DNA of 26,741 nt. Origin: Candidatus Cloacimonadota bacterium. Lineage in GTDB: Bacteria; Cloacimonadota; Cloacimonadia; Cloacimonadales; Cloacimonadaceae. Under the pieces are notes generated by a model. It saw nothing but the letters and a program-made list of their open reading frames with translations. It did not search any database and was not told where the DNA came from. Every line of letters starts with the position of its first letter. Position 1 is the stretch's first letter. The DNA lies in NCBI GenBank assembly GCA_016875595.1, contig VGPI01000003.1, positions 1-26,741 of the forward strand, written 5' to 3'. Both the position numbers and the translations under genes were made by a program. Below, piece after piece: positions 8,106 through 16,051 of the stretch.

Positions 8106-8168
8106 TGGCTCGGTATCATTAAGATGAGCCACCACACAAAGTTTATGATTCAAAGGCTCGGAATCAAT
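8106..8168 (+). promoter_or_regulatory. Possible regulator sites upstream of the MarR operon
   Basis: An inverted repeat TGGCTC (8106-8111) / GAGCCA (8126-8131) overlaps the first of two direct repeats, GGCTCGGTATCATT (8107-8120) and GGCTCGGAATCAAT (8155-8168), which match at 12 of 14 positions and start 48 bases apart. The second copy lies just before the putative -10 element. MarR-family repressors usually bind their own promoters, so these are candidate operators; the repeats are seen, the role is inferred. Confidence 0.3.
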
Positions 8169-8175
8169 GGTATGA

Positions 8176-8181
8176 TATAAT
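8176..8181 (+). promoter_or_regulatory. Putative -10 element of the marR-osmC-trx operon
   Basis: TATAAT at 8176-8181 is a consensus -10 hexamer about 28 bases before the chosen ATG at 8210. It would start RNA near 8188, leaving a short leader that contains the AAGGAG ribosome site. No good -35 hexamer is seen at normal spacing, which would fit an activated or weak promoter. If correct, ATG 8189 could not be used as a start. Confidence 0.4.
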
Positions 8182-8209
8182 TGACACAATGCAAGATAAG
8201 GAGTTAATC

Positions 8210-8665
8210 ATGCAAAACTACTCAGGTAAGTTCCAGGAGTTGTTGACCCGATTACAAGTCGTGATGACTGAGATTGATTACACCCAAAAGGCTTGTATTC
8301 AAGCTGGAAAGATGGAGTGCCAGTTGCTCAACTACCTGTATCAGGTTAAAAAACAGGCGAATATGAATGAATTGGCAAAAGCGCTTGCGGTTTCCCACAG
8401 CCGTGTTACCCGCATAATGGACAATCTGGTCGCCAAGTCGTTGGTGACCCGCCGTCCCTCGGAAGTGGATCGGAGATGCTGGTATGCAGAGATCACAATT
8501 AAGGGCGCTAAACTTGCCGAAAATAGTCAGCAGACCATAGTCGATCAGCAGCAGAAAATAGTAAAGAAACTGCCTAAGAACCAATTGGAAGCCATTTACA
8601 AAGCATTCACCGCTTATGTAGAAGCGTATGAGCAGATATTGCATGAGAGTTACGTGGAGATCTGA
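8210..8665 (+). CDS. MarR-family transcriptional regulator
   Basis: 151 residues, normal for MarR. The winged helix-turn-helix is at about 49-95: MNELAKALAVSHSRVTRIMD is the HTH, and the wing reads RRPSEVDRRCWYAEIT with the conserved D-R pair. Flanking helices form the dimer interface. ATG 8210 is chosen because TAAGGAG lies six bases upstream; ATG 8189 has no such site. Three cysteines (C29, C37 and one in the wing) are present. Together with the downstream OsmC and thioredoxin-fold genes this suggests a redox-responsive regulator similar in concept to OhrR, but the cysteine positions are not diagnostic. The stop overlaps the OsmC start (TGATG). Confidence 0.88.
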   Translation: MQNYSGKFQELLTRLQVVMTEIDYTQKACIQAGKMECQLLNYLYQVKKQANMNELAKALAVSHSRVTRIMDNLVAKSLVTRRPSEVDRRCWYAEITIKGAKLAENSQQTIVDQQQKIVKKLPKNQLEAIYKAFTAYVEAYEQILHESYVEI

Positions 8666-9096
8666 TGGCGGTTAGCGTCAAGACCAAGTGGCTTGGGAAC
8701 ATGAGCTTTGAGAGTGGGATAGATGGGCATTTCATCAAGCTTGACCTCAGCCGGGAAGCGGGTGGAGACGACACTGGTCCACGCCCTAAACCGCTTTTAC
8801 TCTCAGCCATTCACGGTTGTTCGGGGTTGGATATCGTTTCCATCCTCAAAAAAATGAGGGTGAAGGCCTACAACTTCGAGATGGACGCACAGGCGGAGTC
8901 CACCCAGGAACATCCCCAGATCTATCACACGATCTCAGTGACCTACCGGTTCACCGGCGAAAACCTTCCTGAGGATAAGATCCTCAAGGCAGTAAGTCTC
9001 TCAGTGGAAAAATATTGCGGAGTGATGGCGATGTTATCTGCCAAAGCCCGGATCAAAGTATTGATATTAGTCAATGGAAAAGAGGTAAAACAATGA
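8665..9096 (+). CDS. OsmC-family protein
   Basis: 143 residues with the OsmC/Ohr fold signatures: the first catalytic cysteine C52 in AIHGCSGLDIVSILKKMR and the second C118 in VEKYCGVMAML. OsmC/Ohr proteins reduce organic hydroperoxides with this cysteine pair. The subgroup here is the YhfA-like OsmC type rather than classical Ohr, so the peroxide substrate is uncertain. The gene overlaps marR by one base and its 3' end overlaps the thioredoxin-like gene by four bases, giving one co-translated unit. Cytoplasmic; no signal peptide. Confidence 0.87.
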   Translation: MAVSVKTKWLGNMSFESGIDGHFIKLDLSREAGGDDTGPRPKPLLLSAIHGCSGLDIVSILKKMRVKAYNFEMDAQAESTQEHPQIYHTISVTYRFTGENLPEDKILKAVSLSVEKYCGVMAMLSAKARIKVLILVNGKEVKQ

Positions 9097-9608
9097 AAAA
9101 CATAACGATGTTTGTCCTGATATTGCTTTTTGCGATATTAGGCTGTCCTTCCCGTAAGGATGCAGCCAGCAACGGAGCAGAGGGAGTTGATCCCGCTCTT
9201 GTGGAAGATACGCTTGATTTTACGAGCGGTGAATGGATCACGGACTATGATCTGGCTGTCAAATACGCCCAAAACAGCGGCTTACCGATCATGATCAATT
9301 TTACCGGATCCGACTGGTGTGGATGGTGTATAAAGCTAAAAGAGGAAGTGTTCAGCCAGAAGGAATTTAAGGATTATGCTAAAGAGAACCTGATCCTGCT
9401 GGAGATCGATTTCCCCAGAAACAAAGAACAAACACTGGAAATGAAGCAAAAGAATGCCCAGATCCGAGATAGATTTGGGGTACGAGGATATCCCACCATA
9501 GTGTTTATGGATAAATACCAGAAAGAGATCAACCGGACTGGATATCAGTATGGCGGAGCGGTTGCTTATGTGGAGCATATCAAGGCTCTGCTAACCGTGA
9601 AAAAGTGA
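9093..9608 (+). CDS. Thioredoxin-fold lipoprotein (Thioredoxin_7-like)
   Basis: 171 residues. It begins with a lipoprotein signal peptide, a hydrophobic helix ending in AILGC with the lipidated cysteine at C18. After a short linker comes a thioredoxin-like domain: LPIMINFTGSDWCGWCIKLK with redox cysteines C76 and C79, and the cis-proline loop RGYPTIVFMD at P134. WCGWC active sites of this type occur in periplasmic disulfide reductases or DUF255/thioredoxin_7 proteins. ATG 9093 is preferred over 9015 because it begins the signal peptide and follows AGAGG. It is translationally coupled to the OsmC gene, so membrane-anchored thiol chemistry may share the MarR control. Confidence 0.87.
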   Translation: MKNITMFVLILLFAILGCPSRKDAASNGAEGVDPALVEDTLDFTSGEWITDYDLAVKYAQNSGLPIMINFTGSDWCGWCIKLKEEVFSQKEFKDYAKENLILLEIDFPRNKEQTLEMKQKNAQIRDRFGVRGYPTIVFMDKYQKEINRTGYQYGGAVAYVEHIKALLTVKK

Positions 9609-9641
9609 TCTTCTAACAACTACAGCCAGAACTGTCCGACA

Positions 9642-11486
9642 TTAATGCTGATCGGCAGAATTTGTGGTGGATGGGGAGCGGTTATTGAGGAAGTCCAAGA
9701 CCAATCGGGCTGTTACCTCGCCGATCCCCTTGATCGAGGTGAGTTGTTCCAAAGAACTGCTTCGGATCGCTTCCACCGAGCCCATTGATTTGAGGAGGAG
9801 AAACATGGTCTCCTCTCCAATGCCATGGATGGAGATTAGCTCGCTGACCATGGCAGATCGGGAGTGACGCCGGCGGTGAAAGTTGATGGCAAAACGATGA
9901 GCTTCGTCCCGGATATTGGTAATCAGTCGCAAGGCGGGGGATGACTTTGCCAGTCTGACCGATTCATCCCTTCCGGGCAGGAAGATCTCTTCGATGCGCT
10001 TGGCTATTGAGATGAGTGGTATCTGGGAGTAGGTAGTGTCTTTCAATACTTTCAGGGCAGATGACAATTGCCCTTTACCACCGTCGATGACGATCAGATC
10101 CGGCTGCAGGTCCTTTTCCTTATCAATTTCGAGGCAGAATCTTCCGATGCTCTCTTCCATCGAAGCAAAGTCATCCTGCCCCTGAACGGTTCTGATAATG
10201 AAGTGACGGTAGTTCTTTTTGCGGGGCTTGCCGTTCTCGAAAAAAACAGCGGAAGATACGGTATCGCTGCCCTGGATGGTGGAGATATCCACGCAGACGA
10301 TCTTGCGGGGGAGCTTGGGCAGGTTCAGCTTTTCCTTGAGTTCCTGAATGGGAAAGATCGTGCGGCTGGCTTTTCTGAGATGAGCCAGCTTGCTTTCTTC
10401 CACCAGGTGGAAGGCATTACGCTTGGCGATGGCGATGAGCTTGGTCTTATCACCTTTTTGAGGAAGGATCAGACGGTTTTTGAGCCAGGCATTCAAGTCC
10501 TCATAATCAGCTGGCTGTGAAGGCAGAAGGATCTCATCCGGAAGTTCGTCCTTTTGGGAATAATACAACCTGATAAAGGCAGAGAGCGTCTCTTCTCCGG
10601 TTGATCTTTCCACATTGACAAGGGGATAATTCTCCTGATGCAGGATCTTGCCGTCGATCATGCGCATTACAATTGCCACGGCATTTCTATCTTCCTGATA
10701 ATAGCCGATGATGTCGATGTTGCGCTGGTCGGTATAGTAAACGGTCTGGCGTTTCCGGATCTTCTCAATTGTGATCAGGCGGTCCCGATACTTGGCTGCC
10801 TGTTCAAACTGCATCTCTTCCGATGCCTTGAGCATTTCATTCCGCAGGTCATCCATGATCTCAGAGTATTTACCCTGGAAGAAGCCGATCAGCTGATTGA
10901 CGAGGACGGCATATTCCTGCCGGCTGATGTAGCCAACGCAGGGAGCGGGACACTTACCCAGTTGATAATTGATACACGGTCGTTTATAGCGGATCCTGTC
11001 ATCAGCGATATGACGGGTGCAATTGCGAATGGGGAAGACCCATTCCAGGAGGCGTAGTGTCCGGCGCAAGGACTTGGCATCGGTAAAAGGACCGAAATAT
11101 CTGCCACCTTCTTTTTGCAGATCACGGGTGAGGATGATTCGGGGATACAGCTCATTGACAGTTATTTTGATAAAGGGATAGCGTTTATCATCCTTGAGCA
11201 GGATGTTGTATTTGGGTTTGTGCTCTTTGATCAGATTGGCTTCCAGCAGGAATGCCTCGGCTTCGTTATTGACGATAATATATTCCAGATCGGCGATGTT
11301 TTTGACCAATTGTTCCGTCTTGGCATCCTTGGCAGTATCGGTCAGATAAGAACGGATCCGATTTGCCAAGTTGAGCGCTTTTCCGACGTAGATGATCTGG
11401 TGTTCACTGTTTTTCCAGAGATAAACCCCGGGTTGGTCTGGCAAGTGCCGGAGTTTGACTGCTATCTGCGGAGTAGTTTTGACCAT
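9642..11486 (-). CDS. uvrC: UvrABC system protein C (excinuclease subunit)
   Basis: 614 residues from ATG 11486. It has an N-terminal GIY-YIG nuclease (PGVYLW near 19-24, IIYVGKALNLANRIRSYL near 33-50), a cysteine-rich segment, a UVR motif for UvrB binding near 202-237 (FEQAAKYRDRL), an RNase H-like 5' nuclease with CVDIS near 398 and VIDGGKGQLSSA near 461, and tandem helix-hairpin-helix motifs near 555-605 (IHGIGEE, IKGIGEVTA). UvrC makes both incisions in nucleotide excision repair. The open frame extends 45 codons further upstream to 11621, but that part is unconserved and lies inside murJ. The gene overlaps murJ by 25 bases. Confidence 0.95.
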   Translation of the reverse strand: MVKTTPQIAVKLRHLPDQPGVYLWKNSEHQIIYVGKALNLANRIRSYLTDTAKDAKTEQLVKNIADLEYIIVNNEAEAFLLEANLIKEHKPKYNILLKDDKRYPFIKITVNELYPRIILTRDLQKEGGRYFGPFTDAKSLRRTLRLLEWVFPIRNCTRHIADDRIRYKRPCINYQLGKCPAPCVGYISRQEYAVLVNQLIGFFQGKYSEIMDDLRNEMLKASEEMQFEQAAKYRDRLITIEKIRKRQTVYYTDQRNIDIIGYYQEDRNAVAIVMRMIDGKILHQENYPLVNVERSTGEETLSAFIRLYYSQKDELPDEILLPSQPADYEDLNAWLKNRLILPQKGDKTKLIAIAKRNAFHLVEESKLAHLRKASRTIFPIQELKEKLNLPKLPRKIVCVDISTIQGSDTVSSAVFFENGKPRKKNYRHFIIRTVQGQDDFASMEESIGRFCLEIDKEKDLQPDLIVIDGGKGQLSSALKVLKDTTYSQIPLISIAKRIEEIFLPGRDESVRLAKSSPALRLITNIRDEAHRFAINFHRRRHSRSAMVSELISIHGIGEETMFLLLKSMGSVEAIRSSSLEQLTSIKGIGEVTARLVLDFLNNRSPSTTNSADQH

Positions 11487-13042
11487 AGAGTCCGGCGAAT
11501 CTGCCCTATGTAGCTGATTTTCAGTAGTTCCGCAAGAGCAAAAAAGACAATGAACGCCAGAACGGAAAACGCAAAGGACTTGGCAAAGAGCATCCAACGG
11601 CTTGGATTTAGATCTAACCACTGGGATTCAACATATCGATTACCAAAATACATGGCAACATACACCCCGATACTGATCAGTCCAGCCAGGATAATACTCC
11701 GTACCTGACCCGACAGGTGAACTTCCGGCAGCTTGCGTTTCAGGAGCACCACCAGCACCCAGTAATTGATCGCTGCCACGACAGAAGTAGCCAGAGCCAA
11801 GCCACGGAGTTCCATGAAATACATGAGGATGATATTGAGGCAGATATTGGCTCCAACCATGATGGCACCAACGATCACGGGTGTCCTGGTATCCTTATTG
11901 GCATAGAAGAGCGGGGTGATCGTCTGATTCAAACTATAGAATAACAGACCCAGAGCATAATACACCAGTGCCTGATAGGTCATAGTCGTTGCCAAGCCGT
12001 CAAAAGCGCCATGCTGAAAGAGGATGGCAACGAAATCCCGGGCAAAGACGGCAATAATCGCCGTGACGGGCAGCATAATGCAAGCCAGCATAATACTGGT
12101 GAAGCGCAGGTTCTCCGATAGGTCGGCATAATTCTTTTCAGTTATATTGCGTGAATACAGGGGCAGGACAGCCGTTCCCGCCGAGATGGCGAAGATGCCC
12201 AAAGGCAGTTGTACCAGACGATTACCCAGAGCCAACGCCGTTATGCTGCCAATACTGAGAAACGATGCCAGCAGAGTATCGGCGATCATATTGATATCCC
12301 GGATACCAATCCCGATGATCGAGGGTATCAACCGTCGCCACATTGCCTTAAGATATTTGCCGGACAAACTGATGATGATCCGGAAGCTGTAACCGATGTT
12401 TTTTAAAAAGGGCAGATTGATCACGCTTTGAAGGAATCCGCCCAGCAGAACTCCCCATCCAGCCCAGATGATCAGATCTTCCTCACTCACTCCGGTAAAC
12501 CACCAAGGCAGGACGACGGTGGCGATCATGCCCACATTCAGCAGAGCGGAAGAAAGACCGGTCATAAAGAAGTAGTCATGCGAATTGAGGATGGCGATCA
12601 TTGTGGATGATAAGCCGATAAAGAACAGGTAGGGGAAGATGATCCGCGATAGTTTGATGGCAAGTTCGCTGGTATGTGGCGCCAGACCGGGGTATAAAAC
12701 CCTGACCAACAGAGGACTCAGGATTATCCCCAGAAAGGTAAGGATGCTCAGGATCAGCGTCAACAATGATAACACATTCAGGGCGAACTTAAACTGTGCC
12801 TTCCTGCCTTCCTTGATCCCCAGTTCATTATAGATCGGAACGAAGGCAGTCGATAAAGCGCCTTCGCCAAATAGCCGTCTCAGGAGATTGGGAAGGTTGT
12901 AAGCCACATTGAAAGCATCATTAAGATATCCCAGCCCAAAGAAATATGCCATCACCTGATCCCGCACCAAACCGAAGATGCGGCTGATGAAGACCGCAAT
13001 GGACATGACGGTGATATTGCGGGCGAGCTTGCGTTGCGTCAT
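11462..13042 (-). CDS. murJ: Lipid II flippase MurJ (MviN family)
   Basis: 526 residues of almost continuous hydrophobic helices, consistent with the 14 membrane segments of MurJ. The N-terminal signature is clear: MSIAVFISRIFGLVRDQVMA and then NLLRRLFGEGALSTAFVPIY, containing the arginines lining the flippase cavity. MurJ moves lipid-linked peptidoglycan precursor across the inner membrane. Its ATG overlaps the holB stop (ATGA) and its end overlaps the uvrC start, so it is the third gene of a coupled minus-strand operon. Confidence 0.95.
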   Translation of the reverse strand: MTQRKLARNITVMSIAVFISRIFGLVRDQVMAYFFGLGYLNDAFNVAYNLPNLLRRLFGEGALSTAFVPIYNELGIKEGRKAQFKFALNVLSLLTLILSILTFLGIILSPLLVRVLYPGLAPHTSELAIKLSRIIFPYLFFIGLSSTMIAILNSHDYFFMTGLSSALLNVGMIATVVLPWWFTGVSEEDLIIWAGWGVLLGGFLQSVINLPFLKNIGYSFRIIISLSGKYLKAMWRRLIPSIIGIGIRDINMIADTLLASFLSIGSITALALGNRLVQLPLGIFAISAGTAVLPLYSRNITEKNYADLSENLRFTSIMLACIMLPVTAIIAVFARDFVAILFQHGAFDGLATTMTYQALVYYALGLLFYSLNQTITPLFYANKDTRTPVIVGAIMVGANICLNIILMYFMELRGLALATSVVAAINYWVLVVLLKRKLPEVHLSGQVRSIILAGLISIGVYVAMYFGNRYVESQWLDLNPSRWMLFAKSFAFSVLAFIVFFALAELLKISYIGQIRRTLWSKLLRR

Positions 13043-14163
13043 GCTTTCCGGAGTGGATTGATCAGTTTCCGGAGCGCGAAAAACAGCTTGATCGAGATCA
13101 TTTGCAGGTTTACATGTCCTGCCAGTTTACGATGCAGGTCTTCCAGGATCAAAAGCAAATCAGTGGCGTGTTCTTCGATCAGGGGGTTTTTGGTGGCGGC
13201 TTTGCCGATCATATCGGCTCTATCGATATTGGTCGCCGCCGCGGGATTGTATTTGCTGATCAGCATATCATTGACCATGATCGCCAGATAATTGATCACA
13301 TCGTCCAGGAAAGCTGAACTCATCGTTTCCTTACTGATCTTGCTTACTTTGCAGTAAAACTCAAACTCCTGATCCTGCAGAGCCATCTGGAATAGGTCTA
13401 TGGCACTTTCCCGCGCTTCCGAGATGGATTCCGAGGTAAGTTTGAATGCGGTCTTGAAGTTGCCATTAGCAATGAGGGCGGCGGTTCGAGCAGTTTGGGC
13501 ATCGATATTGAACCGGTCAATCAGGATATTTTCCAGAGCATAGCGTGAAAGCGGAGGGAAATAGACCTGCTGGCACCGGGAGATGATCGTTGGCAGGATA
13601 TCCGATACCTTTTCGGTGGTCAGAATGATCACTGTATTCTCCGGCGGTTCTTCCAGGGTCTTGAGCAAGGCATTGGCAGTACTTTGATTCATCAGATCGG
13701 CATTTTCAATGATACAGATCCGGTAACGCGCTTCATGCAGCTTCAGTTCCATCCGGCGTTGGAGTTGATCGACGCTCTCCTTGCGGATCTCAGCCCGTTT
13801 ACTGAAATAATAATCCTCCCAGGGGCTGTTGATGCGTTTTTCAAGGTAGGCATCAAGTTCTTTCTGGATCTTGTTTTTAAGCTCATCCGAGTTTTCTTTG
13901 GTTTCGAGATTGATGGTCGGATACAGATAAACAAAGTCAGGATGATCCAGATGCAGAAACTTCCGGCAGGAACCGCACTCGTCGCAGGGGATCGGCTCAC
14001 CGGTATGACGACAATTGAGTGCCATCCCAAAATACAGTGCGGTCAGAAATTTGCCCACACCGTCATTACCATAAAACAGATATGCCTGCGCGACGCGTTG
14101 CGATTCAATCGCCCGCTTGAGCAGCGTAACAACCCTGTCCTGTCCAATTATCTGACGAAACAT
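13039..14163 (-). CDS. holB: DNA polymerase III delta' subunit (clamp loader)
   Basis: 374 residues of the DnaX/HolB AAA+ type. The start MFRQIIGQDRVVTLLKRAI is typical. The P-loop is GNDGVGKF at 32-39, where F replaces the usual S/T, which fits the non-hydrolysing delta' subunit. A zinc module follows with C51, C60, C63 and C66. STANALLKTLEEPP and the SRC motif (ISRCQQV near 190) supply the trans-acting arginine. A charged helical insert lies near 90-130. Delta' sits in the clamp loader that places the sliding clamp on primed DNA. The start lies immediately after the stop of the upstream acetyltransferase gene. Confidence 0.9.
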   Translation of the reverse strand: MFRQIIGQDRVVTLLKRAIESQRVAQAYLFYGNDGVGKFLTALYFGMALNCRHTGEPIPCDECGSCRKFLHLDHPDFVYLYPTINLETKENSDELKNKIQKELDAYLEKRINSPWEDYYFSKRAEIRKESVDQLQRRMELKLHEARYRICIIENADLMNQSTANALLKTLEEPPENTVIILTTEKVSDILPTIISRCQQVYFPPLSRYALENILIDRFNIDAQTARTAALIANGNFKTAFKLTSESISEARESAIDLFQMALQDQEFEFYCKVSKISKETMSSAFLDDVINYLAIMVNDMLISKYNPAAATNIDRADMIGKAATKNPLIEEHATDLLLILEDLHRKLAGHVNLQMISIKLFFALRKLINPLRKA

Positions 14164-14769
14164 CTATACGATGGAGATCTTGCTCCGACCCGCTTCACCA
14201 CTCGTACTGGCATCAAAGACCTTCTTGACGTACGGGCTCTCGAATTCCTCCGCCAGGATATCATAAACCAAGGTGTCGTAGTATGAACCAGCCATGAACA
14301 TATACTTCCTCCGCCGGCCGACATACTTGAAGCCGATCTTCTCATAGCAGCGGATACCGCGATGATTGTATTCCACTACTTCCAGGGTGATATTGTTGAG
14401 GTTGAGGATATTGAAGCCATAATCCAGGATCAATGCCGTGGCTTCCGAGCCGATCCCCTGATTCCAGAAATTCTTTTCCCCGATAAAAATGCCAAAAGTG
14501 GCACGGCGGTGAACTTCATTGACATCATGCAAACCGCAATTGCCGATCACCTTGTTGGTATCTTTCTCGATGATGGCAAAGGTGACGCTGTTCTGCATCA
14601 GTTTTTCCAGCATCTTCCGTTCTTTGTCCATGTCGATCACTGCCGCTGCAAACAGGACGAATTGCCCCACTTCCAGGTCATTCACCCACTCGGTGTATTT
14701 TTCCACATCATCCATCGAGATGGGGGACAGGTAGCATTTCTCACCGATTAACTTACGGAAATACTTCAT
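14164..14769 (-). CDS. GNAT-family N-acetyltransferase (RimJ/RimL-like)
   Basis: 201 residues with the Acetyltransf_3/RimJ-RimL pattern: an N-terminal LSPISMDDVEKYTEWVND segment, FAIIEKDTNKVIGNCGLHDV, the acetyl-CoA pyrophosphate loop EKNFWNQGIGSEA, and NRGIRCYEKIGF-type C-terminal motif (HRGIRCYEKIGFKYVGRRR). It acetylates an amino group; spermidine, an antibiotic or a protein N-terminus are family options and none can be chosen. GAGGAG lies six bases before the ATG. Its TAG stop abuts the holB ATG with no gap, so it is first in the operon leading through holB and murJ to uvrC. An inverted repeat ATTGAA/TTCAAT at 14799-14816 lies upstream of the start. Confidence 0.85.
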   Translation of the reverse strand: MKYFRKLIGEKCYLSPISMDDVEKYTEWVNDLEVGQFVLFAAAVIDMDKERKMLEKLMQNSVTFAIIEKDTNKVIGNCGLHDVNEVHRRATFGIFIGEKNFWNQGIGSEATALILDYGFNILNLNNITLEVVEYNHRGIRCYEKIGFKYVGRRRKYMFMAGSYYDTLVYDILAEEFESPYVKKVFDASTSGEAGRSKISIV

Positions 14770-14816
14770 GTTATACTCCTCTATCGCATTCTGAGTTTAT
14801 TGAATATCAGTTCAAT

Positions 14817-15123
14817 CGTCCACTTTTATCATCAGCCCGAATTGTCAAGAGCAAATCCGCCGGAGCAACGGGGCAGATACTTTTAGCGATAGATCTTGAT
14901 GATCCTTGCCCATCGTCAGATCAAGTAAAAAGTGCCTTATTGTGTTGTAATGGTGAGCATCATGTAAGCTGATCTATTCCCTCCCAGATCCCAATTGATG
15001 ACGTTCCGCCCCAGAGCACGGCTTATTCGAGCTCTCTCCTTGGGCTTGCGTGGTAATTAAACCACACTTTTTGCCCATTTTCCAACTATCTCCCTATCAA
15101 TGAGTTGTAAATCGATGCCTTTG
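14817..15123. other. Gene-free stretch upstream of the acetyltransferase operon
   Basis: No open frame of interest on either strand. A weak stem-loop (CTTGAT 14895-14900 with ATCAAG 14920-14925) and a short GTGGT/ACCAC hairpin around 15050-15065 are present, neither followed by a T-tract. No tRNA or known structural RNA pattern was recognised. The operon promoter should lie near 14790-14850; a TTGACA on the minus strand at 14843-14848 has no matching -10 at usual spacing. Confidence 0.5.
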
Positions 15124-15217
15124 TCCTCCTTACTTGATAACCTCTGTATAACCTTAGTATAACCTTACGACCGTAAGGTTATACTAAGGTTATACAGAGG
15201 TTATCAAGTAAGGAGGA
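15124..15217. repeat. Perfect 94-bp palindrome B (46-bp arms, 2-nt centre)
   Basis: Bases 15124-15169 are the exact reverse complement of 15172-15217, with AC at 15170-15171. It aligns with palindrome A without gaps: 42 of 46 arm positions match. The four differences per arm (15132, 15139, 15144, 15145 against 6347, 6354, 6359, 6360) are each mirrored at the paired base of the opposite arm (15209, 15202, 15197, 15196), so both copies remain perfectly self-complementary. One of the two 11-bp TTAGTATAACC units is changed to TCTGTATAACC. It lies downstream of the Sel1-repeat gene and upstream of the acetyltransferase operon. There is no T-tract on either side. Confidence 0.95.
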
Positions 15218-15271
15218 AGTGTCTCTGCACTCGAAATGGTGTTAATCTCAAAGATGTTCGGAGGGTATAAT

Positions 15272-15985
15272 CTACCACCCTTTCTGCACCAAATAATCTC
15301 GGGCATCCTGCGCTATCCTTGATCTCTGAACAGAGGTCAGTTGACGTCCGCAATCTTCGTGGTAGGATAATATGAGTGGATCACATTCCATTTTCGTACT
15401 CGCAAGTGAACTCCAGAAGTAAGCTTTCTCAATGTCTTTTGCGACTCCTTTCCCTTCATTAAAACATATGCAAATGTTTAGCAATGCTTCTAAATATCCT
15501 TGTTCCGCTGCACGTTGATACCAAATTGCTGCTTCTACATAATTCTGATCAACTCCCATACCGTAATCATAGTATCCCCCAAGTGCAAATTGAGCTTTTG
15601 CATCTCCTTGCTCTGCACCTTTTCGAAGCCAATTGGCCGCCTTCTTGTAATCAAGTGTCACTCCTTTCCCATAGAAGTAGCACATTGCAACACTATACTG
15701 AGCATCAATATGACCTTTCTCTGCAGCTTTTCTAAGCCACCAGAAGGCAAAAATGTAATTTTGATCAACTCCTATCCCTTCTCTGTAACACATTCCAATA
15801 TGGAATTGTGCTTCTACATGTCCTTGGCATGCGGCCTTATCAAACCACATTAGAGCTTCTTTGTAATTCTGTTCTATTTCCCATCCATGAAAAGAACACA
15901 ATCCGAGATAGAATTGATCATTTGCGCTTTCATTGACACTGCATTTGTGCATGAACCTGTTAATAACCTTACCAAACCATTTCAT
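15272..15985 (-). CDS. Sel1-repeat (SLR/TPR-like) protein
   Basis: 237 residues made almost wholly of about five to six 36-residue Sel1 repeats. Each has the A-x-F/L-G-x-x-Y/C-x-x-G-x-G-V-x-x-(N/D)-Y-x-x-A-x-x-W-(L/F/Y)-x-x-A-A-x-x-G pattern, for example HIGMCYREGIGVDQNY, SVAMCYFYGKGVTLDY and ALGGYYDYGMGVDQNY. Such solenoids mediate protein-protein contacts. No signal peptide or membrane helix is evident. Codon use is more AT-rich than in the housekeeping genes, like the adjacent restriction-modification genes, suggesting shared acquisition. It ends in TAG. The partner and function are unknown. Confidence 0.85.
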   Translation of the reverse strand: MKWFGKVINRFMHKCSVNESANDQFYLGLCSFHGWEIEQNYKEALMWFDKAACQGHVEAQFHIGMCYREGIGVDQNYIFAFWWLRKAAEKGHIDAQYSVAMCYFYGKGVTLDYKKAANWLRKGAEQGDAKAQFALGGYYDYGMGVDQNYVEAAIWYQRAAEQGYLEALLNICICFNEGKGVAKDIEKAYFWSSLASTKMECDPLILSYHEDCGRQLTSVQRSRIAQDARDYLVQKGW

Positions 15986-16051
15986 CTCTCAATCAACCTT
16001 ATTATTATCCAATCAATAAGTGTGGGTGATTTGAATAATCTATGAAAGAGA

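Noticed and set aside
10638..11057. Plus-strand frames opposite uvrC
   Set aside because: Antisense shadows of a complete, recognisable uvrC; no independent signals.
6336..15217. Palindromes as a CRISPR array
   Set aside because: Only two copies 8.8 kb apart, no regular spacers and no cas genes.
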